Shown one piece after another: positions 1-9,950 of a stretch of DNA of 64,000 nucleotides (position 1 is the first letter of the stretch; every line of letters starts with the position of its first letter). Source of the stretch: Eremomyces bilateralis CBS 781.70 (lineage: Eukaryota > Ascomycota > Dothideomycetes > Eremomycetales > Eremomycetaceae); NCBI RefSeq assembly GCF_010015585.1, contig NW_022985072.1, positions 1,378,438-1,442,437 of the forward strand, given 5' to 3'. The position numbers were made by a program, and so were the translations under genes. A model generated the notes under the pieces. That model was given only the letters and a program-made list of their open reading frames with translations. It was not told the origin of the DNA and ran no database searches.

Positions 1-93
1 GTGGTTGATCATCTCTTTTGAGACGGGAAGTTGGATGAAGTAGTCCAGGGCGGCCTTATTCTGGACCGGTGTCGGGGGTGGTGAGAGCTCCAT
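1..93 (-). CDS. Cyclin, Pho85-cyclin (PCL1/PclA)-like, N-terminal fragment
   Basis: The reverse strand opens with ATG at 93-91 and reads 31 codons to the window edge, beginning MELSPPPTPVQNKAALDYFI and continuing into a PVSKEM segment. That arrangement, a short Pro-rich leader followed by a FIQxLPVSxxM helix, matches the start of fungal G1 cyclins of the Pcl1/PclA type, which pair with the Pho85-family kinase in G1 progression and sporulation. Only the first helix is present, so the cyclin box cannot be inspected. In-frame codons upstream of 93 offer no better start. The upstream 1.6 kb is CT-rich on this strand, as expected for a long fungal leader. Family assignment rests on the N-terminal motif alone. 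Confidence 0.6.
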   Translation of the reverse strand, partial: MELSPPPTPVQNKAALDYFIQLPVSKEMINH

Positions 94-1900
94 GATGTCG
101 AGATCGTTTGAGATGTCGAGTCCTAATTAGGAAGGGGATGTGCCAGGGTGGTAGAGGATATATTCAAGGAGAAGAATGAAAGATCGGGAGATTGAAGTAG
201 ATTGCCGGGTGGCAAGAACACAAATGATGTATCGGCAGGCTCAATAAACGCGATCCTCGACAAGGTGCGTATTGACTTGAATAGTCAGGCTACAACAATA
301 GTGTTGCAGTGATGACCGGTCGGTGATATAACCCTTATCACGGATCGAATGAAGCCCAGGCCTTATGCGGATGCTGAAACAGGCTTAGTCAATAACGTGA
401 AGCAAGGAAGGATGACGATGAGCCACACAAGGCAGAGTGAGACAGTGAGATGGATAATCTCAGGTCCGGTCACCCTTGGCTGTGTGCAAGAGGATTCGAG
501 GATTAATTCCAAGGACTATTGTCGTTTAGATAGACAAGTCCTGAATAAATCTTCAATAAGAGAGTGGAATTGGAAGAGGTGGATGTGCGGTTGCGAGGGG
601 GATGCAACCCAGGAATGGAAGTGGAGGACCGGGAGATTAAATCCGGAAATGGCACGAATGTTCTGCCTTCTTTCTTGCCGGTGATGCACGAAGGCAAAAA
701 ACGAAGGAGAAAAACGCGTGTTTAGAAACCTGTTAGAGTCGAGGTTGGCGAGAAGGCTGACGTGGGTGCAGTGGCTGCTCGTTGTCCTTTTTGGAGTCGA
801 GCTGTACGTATCGCAACCGACCGCAGTAGGAGGGGTTGGCCGGTGCAGGACGTTAAGTGGGAGGCCGGATGCGGGAACGATTGCTAGTCCGGGGTGGTTT
901 GTGTGGTGAGGAGGGAGTGGTGAATGTTGAGTGGTGAGATGGTGAAGTGCCAAGTGGTCAAAGTGGTTGAGGTGGGTTGGTGGGCTCTCTGCGGAAAAAG
1001 GAGGCTTGGAAAGAAGGCTGGGAATGCTGGGAACACTGGGAGTGCTAGCCCGATGACGGCAGGTAACGAAACACGAGGAGGATAGGAGGCAGACACAAGT
1101 CCGAAACCAGAAATTAATTAAAGCTCTGCAAAACAAAAAGAAGTCGGTTAGTTGGTCGTGGTTGGTGAGAGGTGGAATGGTGGAACATGCACTGACTTTT
1201 GGGTCTGTTACGTCCTGCTGCTCAGATCCGGCCGAGAAGAGGAGGTGATGGGACTTGGTCGAGACACTGGGTGATTATATGAGAAAATTGTCTGGCTGGG
1301 TGGGATGGATGGCAAGAATGGAGGTGCGCCCCTATGCGGAAGGCCTCCTTGGCTGTGGGCAAAAGGGATACGTACATTATTGCTGTGGGGAAAAAAGGAA
1401 TTTTTGCCTCTTCTAGACTTGCGTGTCCAGATGGCGATGCGATGCAGCGATGGTGAGGATTGGGGGGTGGTGGGTGCAGGTGACGGGCGAGGCCAGCTGG
1501 GGGTCGCCGATTAGCCGGTCGCTGGTGCGGAAGAGGCGGTGCGGGCTGTGCCTTGGATGCCGACCAGGTCTAACCCTTGCGTCGACGATCGTGAAGGATG
1601 AACGGACTTATTCGTAAAGTCTAGCTTCCGTTCGGGTCTGGTGATTTGGTGAATGATAGATGGGTCCGTCGTTTGCTTTTCGGGAGCGTCTTGCGTTCAC
1701 GAGGCTTGGATGATCCAGAGGATGAGGGGAGAGTGAAAGGAGCTGGGGAAAAAGATCGGCTGTCACGCTGATATTATTGAAGTCGCTAGCGACGTAGAAA
1801 AATTAAATCCCTTCGACCAGGAAGGAAGGGAGGATGGAACGGAGAAGGCTGGAGGAGGCGGGAATTAATTGAATCGGATGCTTGTGATAAAACAATAGTC
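94..1900. other. Leader and promoter region of the cyclin gene; no gene seen
   Basis: Open frames here have low-complexity, Ser/Pro/His/Thr-rich translations on the reverse strand (for example 516-1136) that come from CT-rich leader sequence rather than from a protein family. I recognise no coding gene. A long leader is usual for fungal G1 cyclin genes. Confidence 0.5.
714..719. promoter_or_regulatory. ACGCGT (MCB) element upstream of the cyclin gene
   Basis: A perfect palindromic ACGCGT lies about 620 bp upstream of the cyclin ATG. This hexamer is the MluI cell-cycle box bound by MBF/SBF-type APSES factors in fungi, which drive G1/S genes. A single 6-bp match can occur by chance, so the link to cyclin control is inference. 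Confidence 0.25.
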
Positions 1901-4900
1901 ATATATTCCTTTCTTCCCAAGACAGGAGAATGTCTGATACTAATACCATCGCCAACCTGCGTCCCCTGGATCAAACAAATCCCTCTCCATCCGCCAAATA
2001 AAGAGCAATCTCGAACTCCAACCTGCCAACCGTGACGCAGGAGCGCACAGCGCCAACTCGAATATCTCAGATGTCGAGTCCACCCCCTCTACCATTGGTT
2101 CGCAGCCGTCGCGCCAGGATCGAAACAAATGACCCCCAACCGCGACTATGACTTCCTCGCCAGACGCCAACCTCTCCATCGCTAAATTCTAAATTCCATC
2201 CTGACTTCCCCCCAAACCCACTCCACCCGACCGCCCGCATTCGCAGTTCGCACATGACGCCAATCAGATCCCCCCCTCCACCCGCTCCACCAACCGCCAC
2301 ACAAGCGCCAGCCCGTCCCTCCGCGTTTCACCAGCTTCCAGTCCCGGCCCCGCGTCCGCCAATCCCGTTTCGGATGTCCACTTCGCGGTTTCGCGCGCCC
2401 AAACGTCGCTTACCGATCCGCACTGGTCGGGTTGTAACTCCACCCCGTGTTTGAGGTAAGAGGTTGCGAGCGAAGGATGGTTGCGACGGTGGCCAACGAG
2501 GTGAGTGGGCAGTTTAAGGGTGTTGGGGGACGCAGGGAGAGCTGGTGTTGCAGATGTCGGAGCGGAGGGGGGTCGTTTGGCTGTGGTGCGAACTGTCATG
2601 TCTCATGCGTAGCTCAACATTGAACGATGTGCGGTGAGTTGGTGACACCATGGCGGGAGCCAGCATAGGAACGACGTGGCCATGAGGCATGAACATTGAA
2701 AGAGGCTGGTTCAATACAAGGTATGACTCGGAATTTGGAGATCGCGATCCACGGCCGGAGAACAAAGGAATATTCCCAGTGCTATGCATGGCATTTCTGC
2801 CCGAATTACTGAACGACGCGTCGAGACACGATAGGGAAGCCATGCAGGGAGAACAAAGGGTTCGAAAAGCCAAACATCAGGATCCTTGGATCGTCATCCC
2901 CTGATTCGATATCAGATTCTCCCTAGTTTCCTGTGTGCTCTGCGATCATGCTTCACAGACACTTGACATGTCCACACTGGTTAATCGAGGGATCAATCAT
3001 CCTCGGCAGTCGAGCATTATTTCTTGTTTCAACGTGACAGCCCATATTTGTCCCGCGCTCCACCAGAGACCCGACGTACATTGGCTCGTGGCGGTGGTGG
3101 CGAGATCGATTTGGTGTCCTCCGTCGCCCATCCGGAGTTGTGTCCCCTTCAGTCGCGCAAATTCCGCCGCAAGAATTCAATATTTCAAACAAGGATGGGA
3201 TGGCCAATCACCACAACGATTCCCTTACTCCGTGCTCCGCCTGTCCCACGGCTCTCCGTGGAGTATTCACGATCCATGGCATGATTTGTTCCAGATGCTT
3301 CGTCAGCTGCCTGGCTCATCTGCCAGCCATCCGAAACTGCGTCGTGGCCAAGACACTGCAGGGGGTCAGGGGTTACCAATTGTGGCTGTGACCGAAGTGC
3401 AGGGGTTCTCACTAGCCACAGCGGATCTGCCCTGTCGACCTGTCGGAACTCGGACCCTTCCGACGATTCAACACTTCTATCAAGCCGCCGGATCTGGCAC
3501 TAGGGTCGCCAATGACCGCAGCGACGCGGCGGGTGAGAGCCCAGGCGCCTCGCGAAATGGAGCCCGAGGCTGGACCGAGAGCCCCATCGCCGAACGCAGC
3601 GGGCTCTCCGAGTGGAGGGGAGGTACATTTGGGGTTCCAGACTGCTGGTGGTTAAAATTCTTTCGCTGCAGGATATGCAAATCAGGAGTCGTGGTGCTCG
3701 AAGGATCATTTAGTTTAGAATCCATTAATCAACTGCGGAAGGTGCATAGCAAGCAATAGTCTTGCATGTGGACTTTGCCCAGCTGGTTCAACACAGCTGG
3801 ACGGGGACGGCGATCCCGCTTTTTCCCTGACGGACTCCTTCACGCTTCGATCTATCGGATCATGCACGATGGGATCCTGGGGTAGCGCATCCATCCTCGT
3901 CCCTCGATTCACTGCACCGGCTCGACTTGTCCTCGAATTTCTAGGTTCTGACTTCGGACACACCAACGTCGATCAGCAGGAAAGTTCACCCGCCGCCCCA
4001 GGGGGACGGAGCATCGTTTGCCCTTCGATCCTCATAATCAGCTGTGCGCTCCGCGGAGGGGCGCTGCTGCGACGGAGCCACACCCGATGAGGCGGTGCCT
4101 ATCGTGAACTCAGCGGGAGTGTACAAACGTCTCTTTACGCGCGAGAAAGAACACGGGGGATGCATGTGAATTTTTGCACTGGGAGGAAAATTGAGGTCAC
4201 TTTTTCGCCAATGTCTTAGACATTGGGAATCCTAGCGTGCTGGTCCTGTTCAGCTGGATGGTTGTTCATCTGACAAGGCTCTGTGCTCCGGTGAACGCTC
4301 CTATCGTGAACATGGATCATGTGCAGCTGGAGGCGTGCCGCGTGGTCATGATGATCGTGGAAACCTCATCGCAAGGCTTGACTTCAAGCCTCAATAGCCA
4401 CTACCATGGTAACGCTTCACTCCTGACTTTAGGCAGCATGTTTCCGGAATTTGATATCCTATCGCGCTCTCGAACACAGGACAGCATGAAGACTGTCCTC
4501 CAAGCCCTATTTTAAGCCCGCTACACAAGTATAGCGTTCAACTGACCGGTAATAACGCCTGGCTGTGGATGACTGTTGAGGATATGATGGACACAGCCTC
4601 CTTGATGTCGTCGCGAAAATTGAGAGTTGAGACACATGGCCAACTAAGTTGAAGCACGGAGTGGAACTTGGAAGTTCTTGCCGAAGGGCTGAGCTTAGTG
4701 ACAAACAAGTCAGGAGCCCACATGATCTGAGACTCGGGGAATCTCACAATCTTTTTGAATGGCACTTACTCTCAAACAGTGACAAACACAAGTGTTGGGT
4801 AACACGATGAAAGATCTATCCTTACTCAAAATGCAGATGGTGCTCCGGTCTGTCAGGGCCTCAACGTGGTGCTATGCTAGCAGTTCAAGGCACCAATAAG

Positions 4901-5777
4901 GCGACCAACCACCATCCCAACCACCAGACGTGGAATCTTCAATACTCTTCTCTAATACTCAATATTCATACTATACGAAATGAACCTCCATCAACAACTC
5001 TCCATCCCATAGGCCATATTATTATCCCAGATCATCCTCATCCTCCATCAAGTCTTCCCGCTCCCCATCCTCAACCTTCGTCGCCCCATCTCCAGCCTTC
5101 ATCTAAGCGCCCTCCACTTCCCGGCGCTTCCCCTCGACCACTCACATCCCCCGGAGCGTTCGCGGCTGTTGGTTTCAACAAATTCTCCAAACTCCCTCCA
5201 GCGCGTGGTAATTGGTATATTCGACCTACTATGAAGTGGAGAGATGAATTAAATGTATACCCACGCAAGCGCCGGGAGCAGGTGGCGTTACTCCATCGGT
5301 GGTGGATGGAAGCGGTTTGAGGTATGTACAGGGTGATACGGTTTCATAAAGGTAGAAATGAGGTGGGTTAGAGGAGTTCGGATAGCTGTTTGGGGCATTT
5401 CTGAAAGAATTAGAGACCAAGAATTGAAGGTTTCATATCGAGTAGAATATATCCTGCGTTGATTGTAGAGCCTCAATTTTCGGATGGCCTCTTTCTGGAC
5501 TGTCTGCCTATTTTTAGATGCATGTTCGTCCTTTGTAGAGTTGGGATTCTGGCTTCATATTTCCTCTTTTCCTCAGTCTCTTTTCTTTTCCTCTTTGGCT
5601 CCGTCTGCTGCAATCCTTCTACATGTCACTGATTGAAATTGATCACTTCAAACTGATATCTCGCATAAGCGCCACATGTATAATTGTTGGTGTTCTTCGC
5701 GCGACTATTTGTCACCGGAGCAGGTCCGTTCGACCTAACGTATGCGCAATACTATCTCGCTGCACGGGTGGGCGGCT
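1901..5777. other. Gene-poor stretch, no supported gene
   Basis: Several frames of 60-274 codons exist (the longest is 2935-3759 on the plus strand, opening at a GTG), but none matches a family I know across its length and frames on both strands compete. Two short windows look more protein-like than the rest. One is 1969-2132 on the plus strand, a stop-bounded frame with balanced composition and a TACTAAT branch-like motif just upstream. The other is 3200-3391 on the plus strand, which holds a GMICSRC motif resembling heavy-metal-associated domains. Either could be a gene relic, and neither can be modelled as a whole gene. Confidence 0.4.
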
Positions 5778-5795
5778 GATGATGATGATGATGAT
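5778..5795 (+). repeat. (GAT)6 microsatellite
   Basis: Six uninterrupted GAT units, just downstream (in gene direction) of the LYS2-like relic. Read on the reverse strand it appears as a run of Ile codons at the point where homology to LYS2 is lost. Confidence 0.9.
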
Positions 5796-5819
5796 GACGG
5801 ACGTGGAGGCTGTGCTGTT

Positions 5820-7010
5820 TTGAAGATCCAAAGCTCGGTCGATTTCCCCGGCGAGACCACGAAGGGTAGGGAACTAGAATATAGCGGGTAAACGAAGGTC
5901 GACCGACCATTCCTTTCGGACCCGCCAGAGCATTTGCTGCCCCAGGTTGCTGTGTCCACCCAAGTCGGCGAAGTCACTCTCCGGTCCGATGACGTTCACA
6001 GGCGTGCGCAGCGCCTGGCTCCAGATCTTCCCAAGAGTCCTCTCCGTCGTCGACATGGCGGCCGTGGTGTGGGATGTCCTCCTCGGCATGGAATGGGCCA
6101 GTTCGTGGGGCTCGGGGAACGGGAGCGCGGGCCTGTCGATCTTTCCGTTCGGATTCAGCGGCATGCGGTAGAGAGGGACGATGACTGTCGGGACGGCGTA
6201 TACGGGGAGCTTGGTCTTCAAATGATCTCGAACATCGTCTCGCAGTTGTCGGAAGCGCCGAAGCCGGTCGACCATGCTATCTTCGCTCGCCTGAACTTCC
6301 AGGCTGCGGCCTGTGTCTTGCTCCTTCGCCCAGGCCTCTCATCGTTTCATGTCGGGGACAATGTAGCTGACGAGTTGCGGCTCTTCATTCGGATCCCTTC
6401 GTAGGAGGGTGACATTCTCGCGCACAAGCGGATGAGATGTGACGTGAGCATCAATTTCACCCAGCTCGATTCGGAATCCTCGGGTCTTAATTTGATTGTC
6501 CGCTCGCCCCGTGCATTCCACGTTGCCATCAGCTCGTCGCCTTCCCAGATCTCCTGATTTATACATTCGATCTCGTGGTCCCTTGTAGAATTGTCTCCAG
6601 GGTTCCGGCTGACTCAATGCTTTGACTCGTTCTTCATCTTCGACAACCCACTCTTCGGATCCACAAACCAATTGTCAACGAACTTTTGCTTGGTCAGATC
6701 TTCGAGTCCGAGATACCCTTCGGCTAATCCGCCAGCGCGGACATAGATCTCCCCCGTCTCACCAACATCGCAGAGGCGGTCTTTGTTCTCTCGATCGACA
6801 ATGAGCAGTTGGACATCTTTCATGCCTTGCCCAACAGGGATGACGTCACCGAGTGTGTCGAGATATTTCGGATCTGCGTTTCGGCTTGGGATTTCAAAGA
6901 AGCTCACCGCCCGTTGTGTCTCCGTCGTGCCGAAAAGATTGACAATGTGGACGTTGGGAGCCAGCTCTTGCAACCTTGTCTTGCACCAGACCTTCAAATG
7001 TGCTTGACGA
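5820..7010 (-). pseudogene. Decayed LYS2-like alpha-aminoadipate reductase fragment
   Basis: Reverse-strand pieces align in order to the middle of fungal LYS2, the alpha-aminoadipate reductase of lysine synthesis. These are the adenylation core with [12 protein letters not shown] (near 6960-6890), [19 protein letters not shown] (near 6755-6700), [20 protein letters not shown] (near 6510-6450), and a carrier domain with DLGGHS holding the phosphopantetheine serine (near 5960). The pieces are out of register. There is a frameshift near 6655 after NWFVDP, a TGA after VPDMKR near 6337 (alignment suggests a Trp codon), and a TAG after LPAIF near 5873, followed in frame by FPTLRGLAGEIDRALD. Nothing upstream of about 7010 or in the C-terminal NAD(P)-reductase domain is recognisable. 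This is a truncated duplicate, not the working lysine gene, which should lie elsewhere. Confidence 0.85.
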
Positions 7011-7823
7011 CAAAGACAAACATCGCTTTTCTCTAGCAAGTCATAGCGAGCACCTCGTGGACATATACATGGACCGAGGGCTGGTCGATATCCCAAGAGT
7101 CAGGTTGGGCTCACCACACCTGTTTTCGCAATGTGGGAATGCTGCATATCATATGGATGCATATCATATGGCTTCATTAATCTTGTTGCCTGCTATTCGC
7201 ACTCTACATCGCGAGGGAGAACGATACACGTCTTCTCGCCAAATTTCTTCGATGGGCTTCACGGCTGATATGCCCTGTGACTCATCAATTGCGGCAGTCA
7301 ATGTTACACAAATTGGGGACTGGATTGGCACTCCAATCTCACCACTGCCTTTGGCCATGATGAGGCTGCAAGTTCCCGTTATTGGAATGCCAGAATATCC
7401 TTTCTCGAGTCACCATCAGAGATGCGCATGACCTGTTCAATATTGGAAAACCAGCCTTCTAGAATACAAGGTACAAACTGACTTATACTTTTCATAGAAG
7501 CTGGACATCGCAGTTTAACTATCTACGCCGCAGAAGCTATCAGGTTGATAGAAAATTCACAATACCCGAGCAGCCTGCTTGCATACATCTGTCAAGTCTT
7601 ATTGGATACTGGTGGGTGGCTTGCATACAATTATGCAGCTGTCCTCTGACCGGGTTCAAAAGTCCTTGGTGATAGGACACTCAGTGCACTCAGCCTGATA
7701 TTGATATCCGGATTCCAAAGCTTTCGACCGCTTTCGAAATGTCCAGTATCTCGTTGATAGTTTGCTCAAGGAATATGGAAACAAAGAGCATCATTTTTAT
7801 GAGTTATTCGTTTATGTTCGATA
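7011..7823. other. Intergenic between LYS2-like relic and deaminase-like gene
   Basis: No gene recognised. A nearly perfect double copy of a 15-bp unit (TGCATATCATATGGA) sits at 7143-7171, next to where LYS2 homology stops, and may mark a rearrangement point. The last part should hold the promoter of the gene starting at 7824. Confidence 0.4.
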
Positions 7824-9950
7824 ATGGCCCTTGCTGGTGATCCTATATCTGAGAATACGGCGCTCTTGTCGTTGTTGGGCCCCGTCCTGGAACCAGTAAC
7901 TGAGCATGAAATACCCCATCGCAACAAACGTTACGAAAGTTCTTATCCACTCATATTTAAACATGAAAAGCAGCTTGCTCAGGCATTTGCCCTAATATTG
8001 GTGAACACCGACGATCCGAAGCGAGTTGGGGCCGTCTGCATAGAAGTCGCGGATGGCGGGCATCTTCAATTAAGGACAGCGGTGAACTCAGGGACTCAAG
8101 AAAATCGGAAAATTGCTTTTCATAAGGTTATGAACCACTTGAACTGCGACAACGGTGCGTCTTTTCCCGCTGAATAGTCTCTTGGCTAAGAGTGTTGGGG
8201 GACAGTCACTTCGAACTCTCTATTGAACGAGATGATTGATGTTTGCCGGCTGAAGCTCCTGTCTCGATTATGTTCGCACCATGCTCCCAATTCAAGGAAA
8301 TCGAACAGGCAGCCTATTATTCGCAAGCTGCATGAGTTTGTCCGATTATTCGACAAAATCAGGAAAGCACCGTCAGAACTGATTCCCCTAACTGAGCACA
8401 CTTCCTCTCTCGTCCAAGATTTTGACCGAATCGAGGAGATGTCCGCATCTGAGGCCAAATTGGGACAGCAGAAAACAAACCTTTTCCAGATCATTCATAG
8501 AATTAATGACATGCTGGCTGAAGTCGACTTGTTGGCCGTGTTAGGTCTACTAATGAAGCATGCCGTTGTTCCAAACCTCACTGAAATCACGGCCACTATC
8601 AGGAGGTTCAAGCAGCTACAGCAGTATCTCTTCGCTGCACGCACTCTTGTTTCTCTAATACAAAAATACCCCATCATCCGCAACATGACAATTCAAGGGG
8701 TTGAACTAGGCCCATTCATGGAATGCAATCAGGGTCCGCAACCTTCAGGGGTCCGTTCCGGCTTGTTCAGGCGCACGCTTGCGTCTAAAAAGTCAAAAGT
8801 CTCACGAGCATTGCTACGTCATATATATAAGGAGCTTCAGACTGACCAGGCAGGAATATTAGAGAACATCGACAGGTTTTCAGAGAGGGACAAATTAGTT
8901 CACGCGGAGATTCAGCTTCTATTCCAATATGAAGATTCCAAAGATGACATTGCTCTACCGCCCCGGGTCATCTGTTCCAGCAAACATGCATGCTTCTCTT
9001 GCAACCTGTTCCTGAGGGTACATGGCCGTTTCTACACGCCCGGCACCCATGGCCGCCTTTACGAGCCGTGGAGACTCCCTCACCATGACGAGCTTGGGCT
9101 GCCTGAAGAATCAATCAATGGGCATTTAGTCCAATTCAACAACGCCCTAGAAGATAGGATCAAGACTACTCTCAAGTCTGGAAAATCTAAACTGGCTTAC
9201 CCATGCGAGAGTACAATTTTCCACTTGGGCTCTCAAGCTTCCTCAGTTTTATCAGTGCATCGTCAGGCGCCACCACGAGCTGTGCCAGGAGCCGGTCAAG
9301 ATCAGCTCGAAAATGAAGATTCCAACAGGTCACTGGTGCAACCCGAGCCGGTTAGCACGTCTCCAAAACAAAAGCCTTCCTCTGATCACGGTGTCCAGCC
9401 CGTCCAAACGGAGATATCCCCCTCCGTTTATCTTGAAGATACGGACGAATTATCGGACCTAGCAAGTCTGCCGACTGTTGACCGTATAGGAAATTCGAAA
9501 ATCATCGACGTTCCTGAACCAGTGGATCAACCCGCTATTCCTCAAAGATTGGGGACATGCCGTAGTGCCAATGGTTCGTTTGTTTCGATCCTATATAGTC
9601 CGAAATCCAGGATTTCGATCGAGAAGACACATCCTTTGATCCTTGGCCCCCCCTTGATACTTCGAGTAGCCCCAGAGCAGTCGGTGCGAGTACACAGTCC
9701 ACGCATACACATGGAGTTGACATCCGGGGATGGTTGCACATTCGACGACACGTATGGCGAAGTCAGTGTCTTTATTGTAAACGTGGAATTGCTCGAGTTT
9801 TCTCAAGCGCTAGAGCGCTATAAACAGCAGGACATGGTGGACCTTAGTTTGCCACATGAATGCCCTGAATCCTTTCATGATATCCGAGAGCAAGATTTAG
9901 TCCTTCGAAAAAGACAAGATGTAGTCGTCATTCGGGTCCAGCCAGAGTGA
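7824..9950 (+). CDS. Deaminase-like protein with HAE...CxxC zinc motif (OTT_1508-type)
   Basis: Two exons, 7824-8154 and 8206-9950, joined over a 51-nt intron (GTGCGT donor, CTAAG branch-like site, ACAG acceptor), give 691 residues. Residues 343-345 are HAE, followed by CSSKHACFSC with the CxxC pair at 373 and 376. This is the zinc-binding signature of the cytidine-deaminase fold, and the following FYTPGTHGRLYEPWRLP stretch fits the fungal OTT_1508-type deaminase family, whose substrate is unknown in fungi. The N-terminal 330 residues are mostly helical and unassigned. Residues about 430-560 are Ser/Pro-rich linker, and the last 120 residues form a separate beta-rich-looking segment. There is no signal peptide or membrane segment, so a cytosolic or nuclear site is likely. 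Neighbours are a pseudogene and empty DNA, which suggests accessory sequence. The gene appears intact. Confidence 0.75.

Noticed and set aside
516-1136. 206-codon reverse-strand frame
   Set aside because: His/Pro/Ser/Thr-rich translation of CT-rich leader sequence upstream of the cyclin; no ATG context or family match.
2935-3759. Longest open frame of the left region (274 codons, plus strand)
   Set aside because: Opens with GTG, shows no domain, has unusual Trp/Ser/Arg composition, and competing frames on both strands are also open. A chance frame in GC-moderate DNA is more likely.
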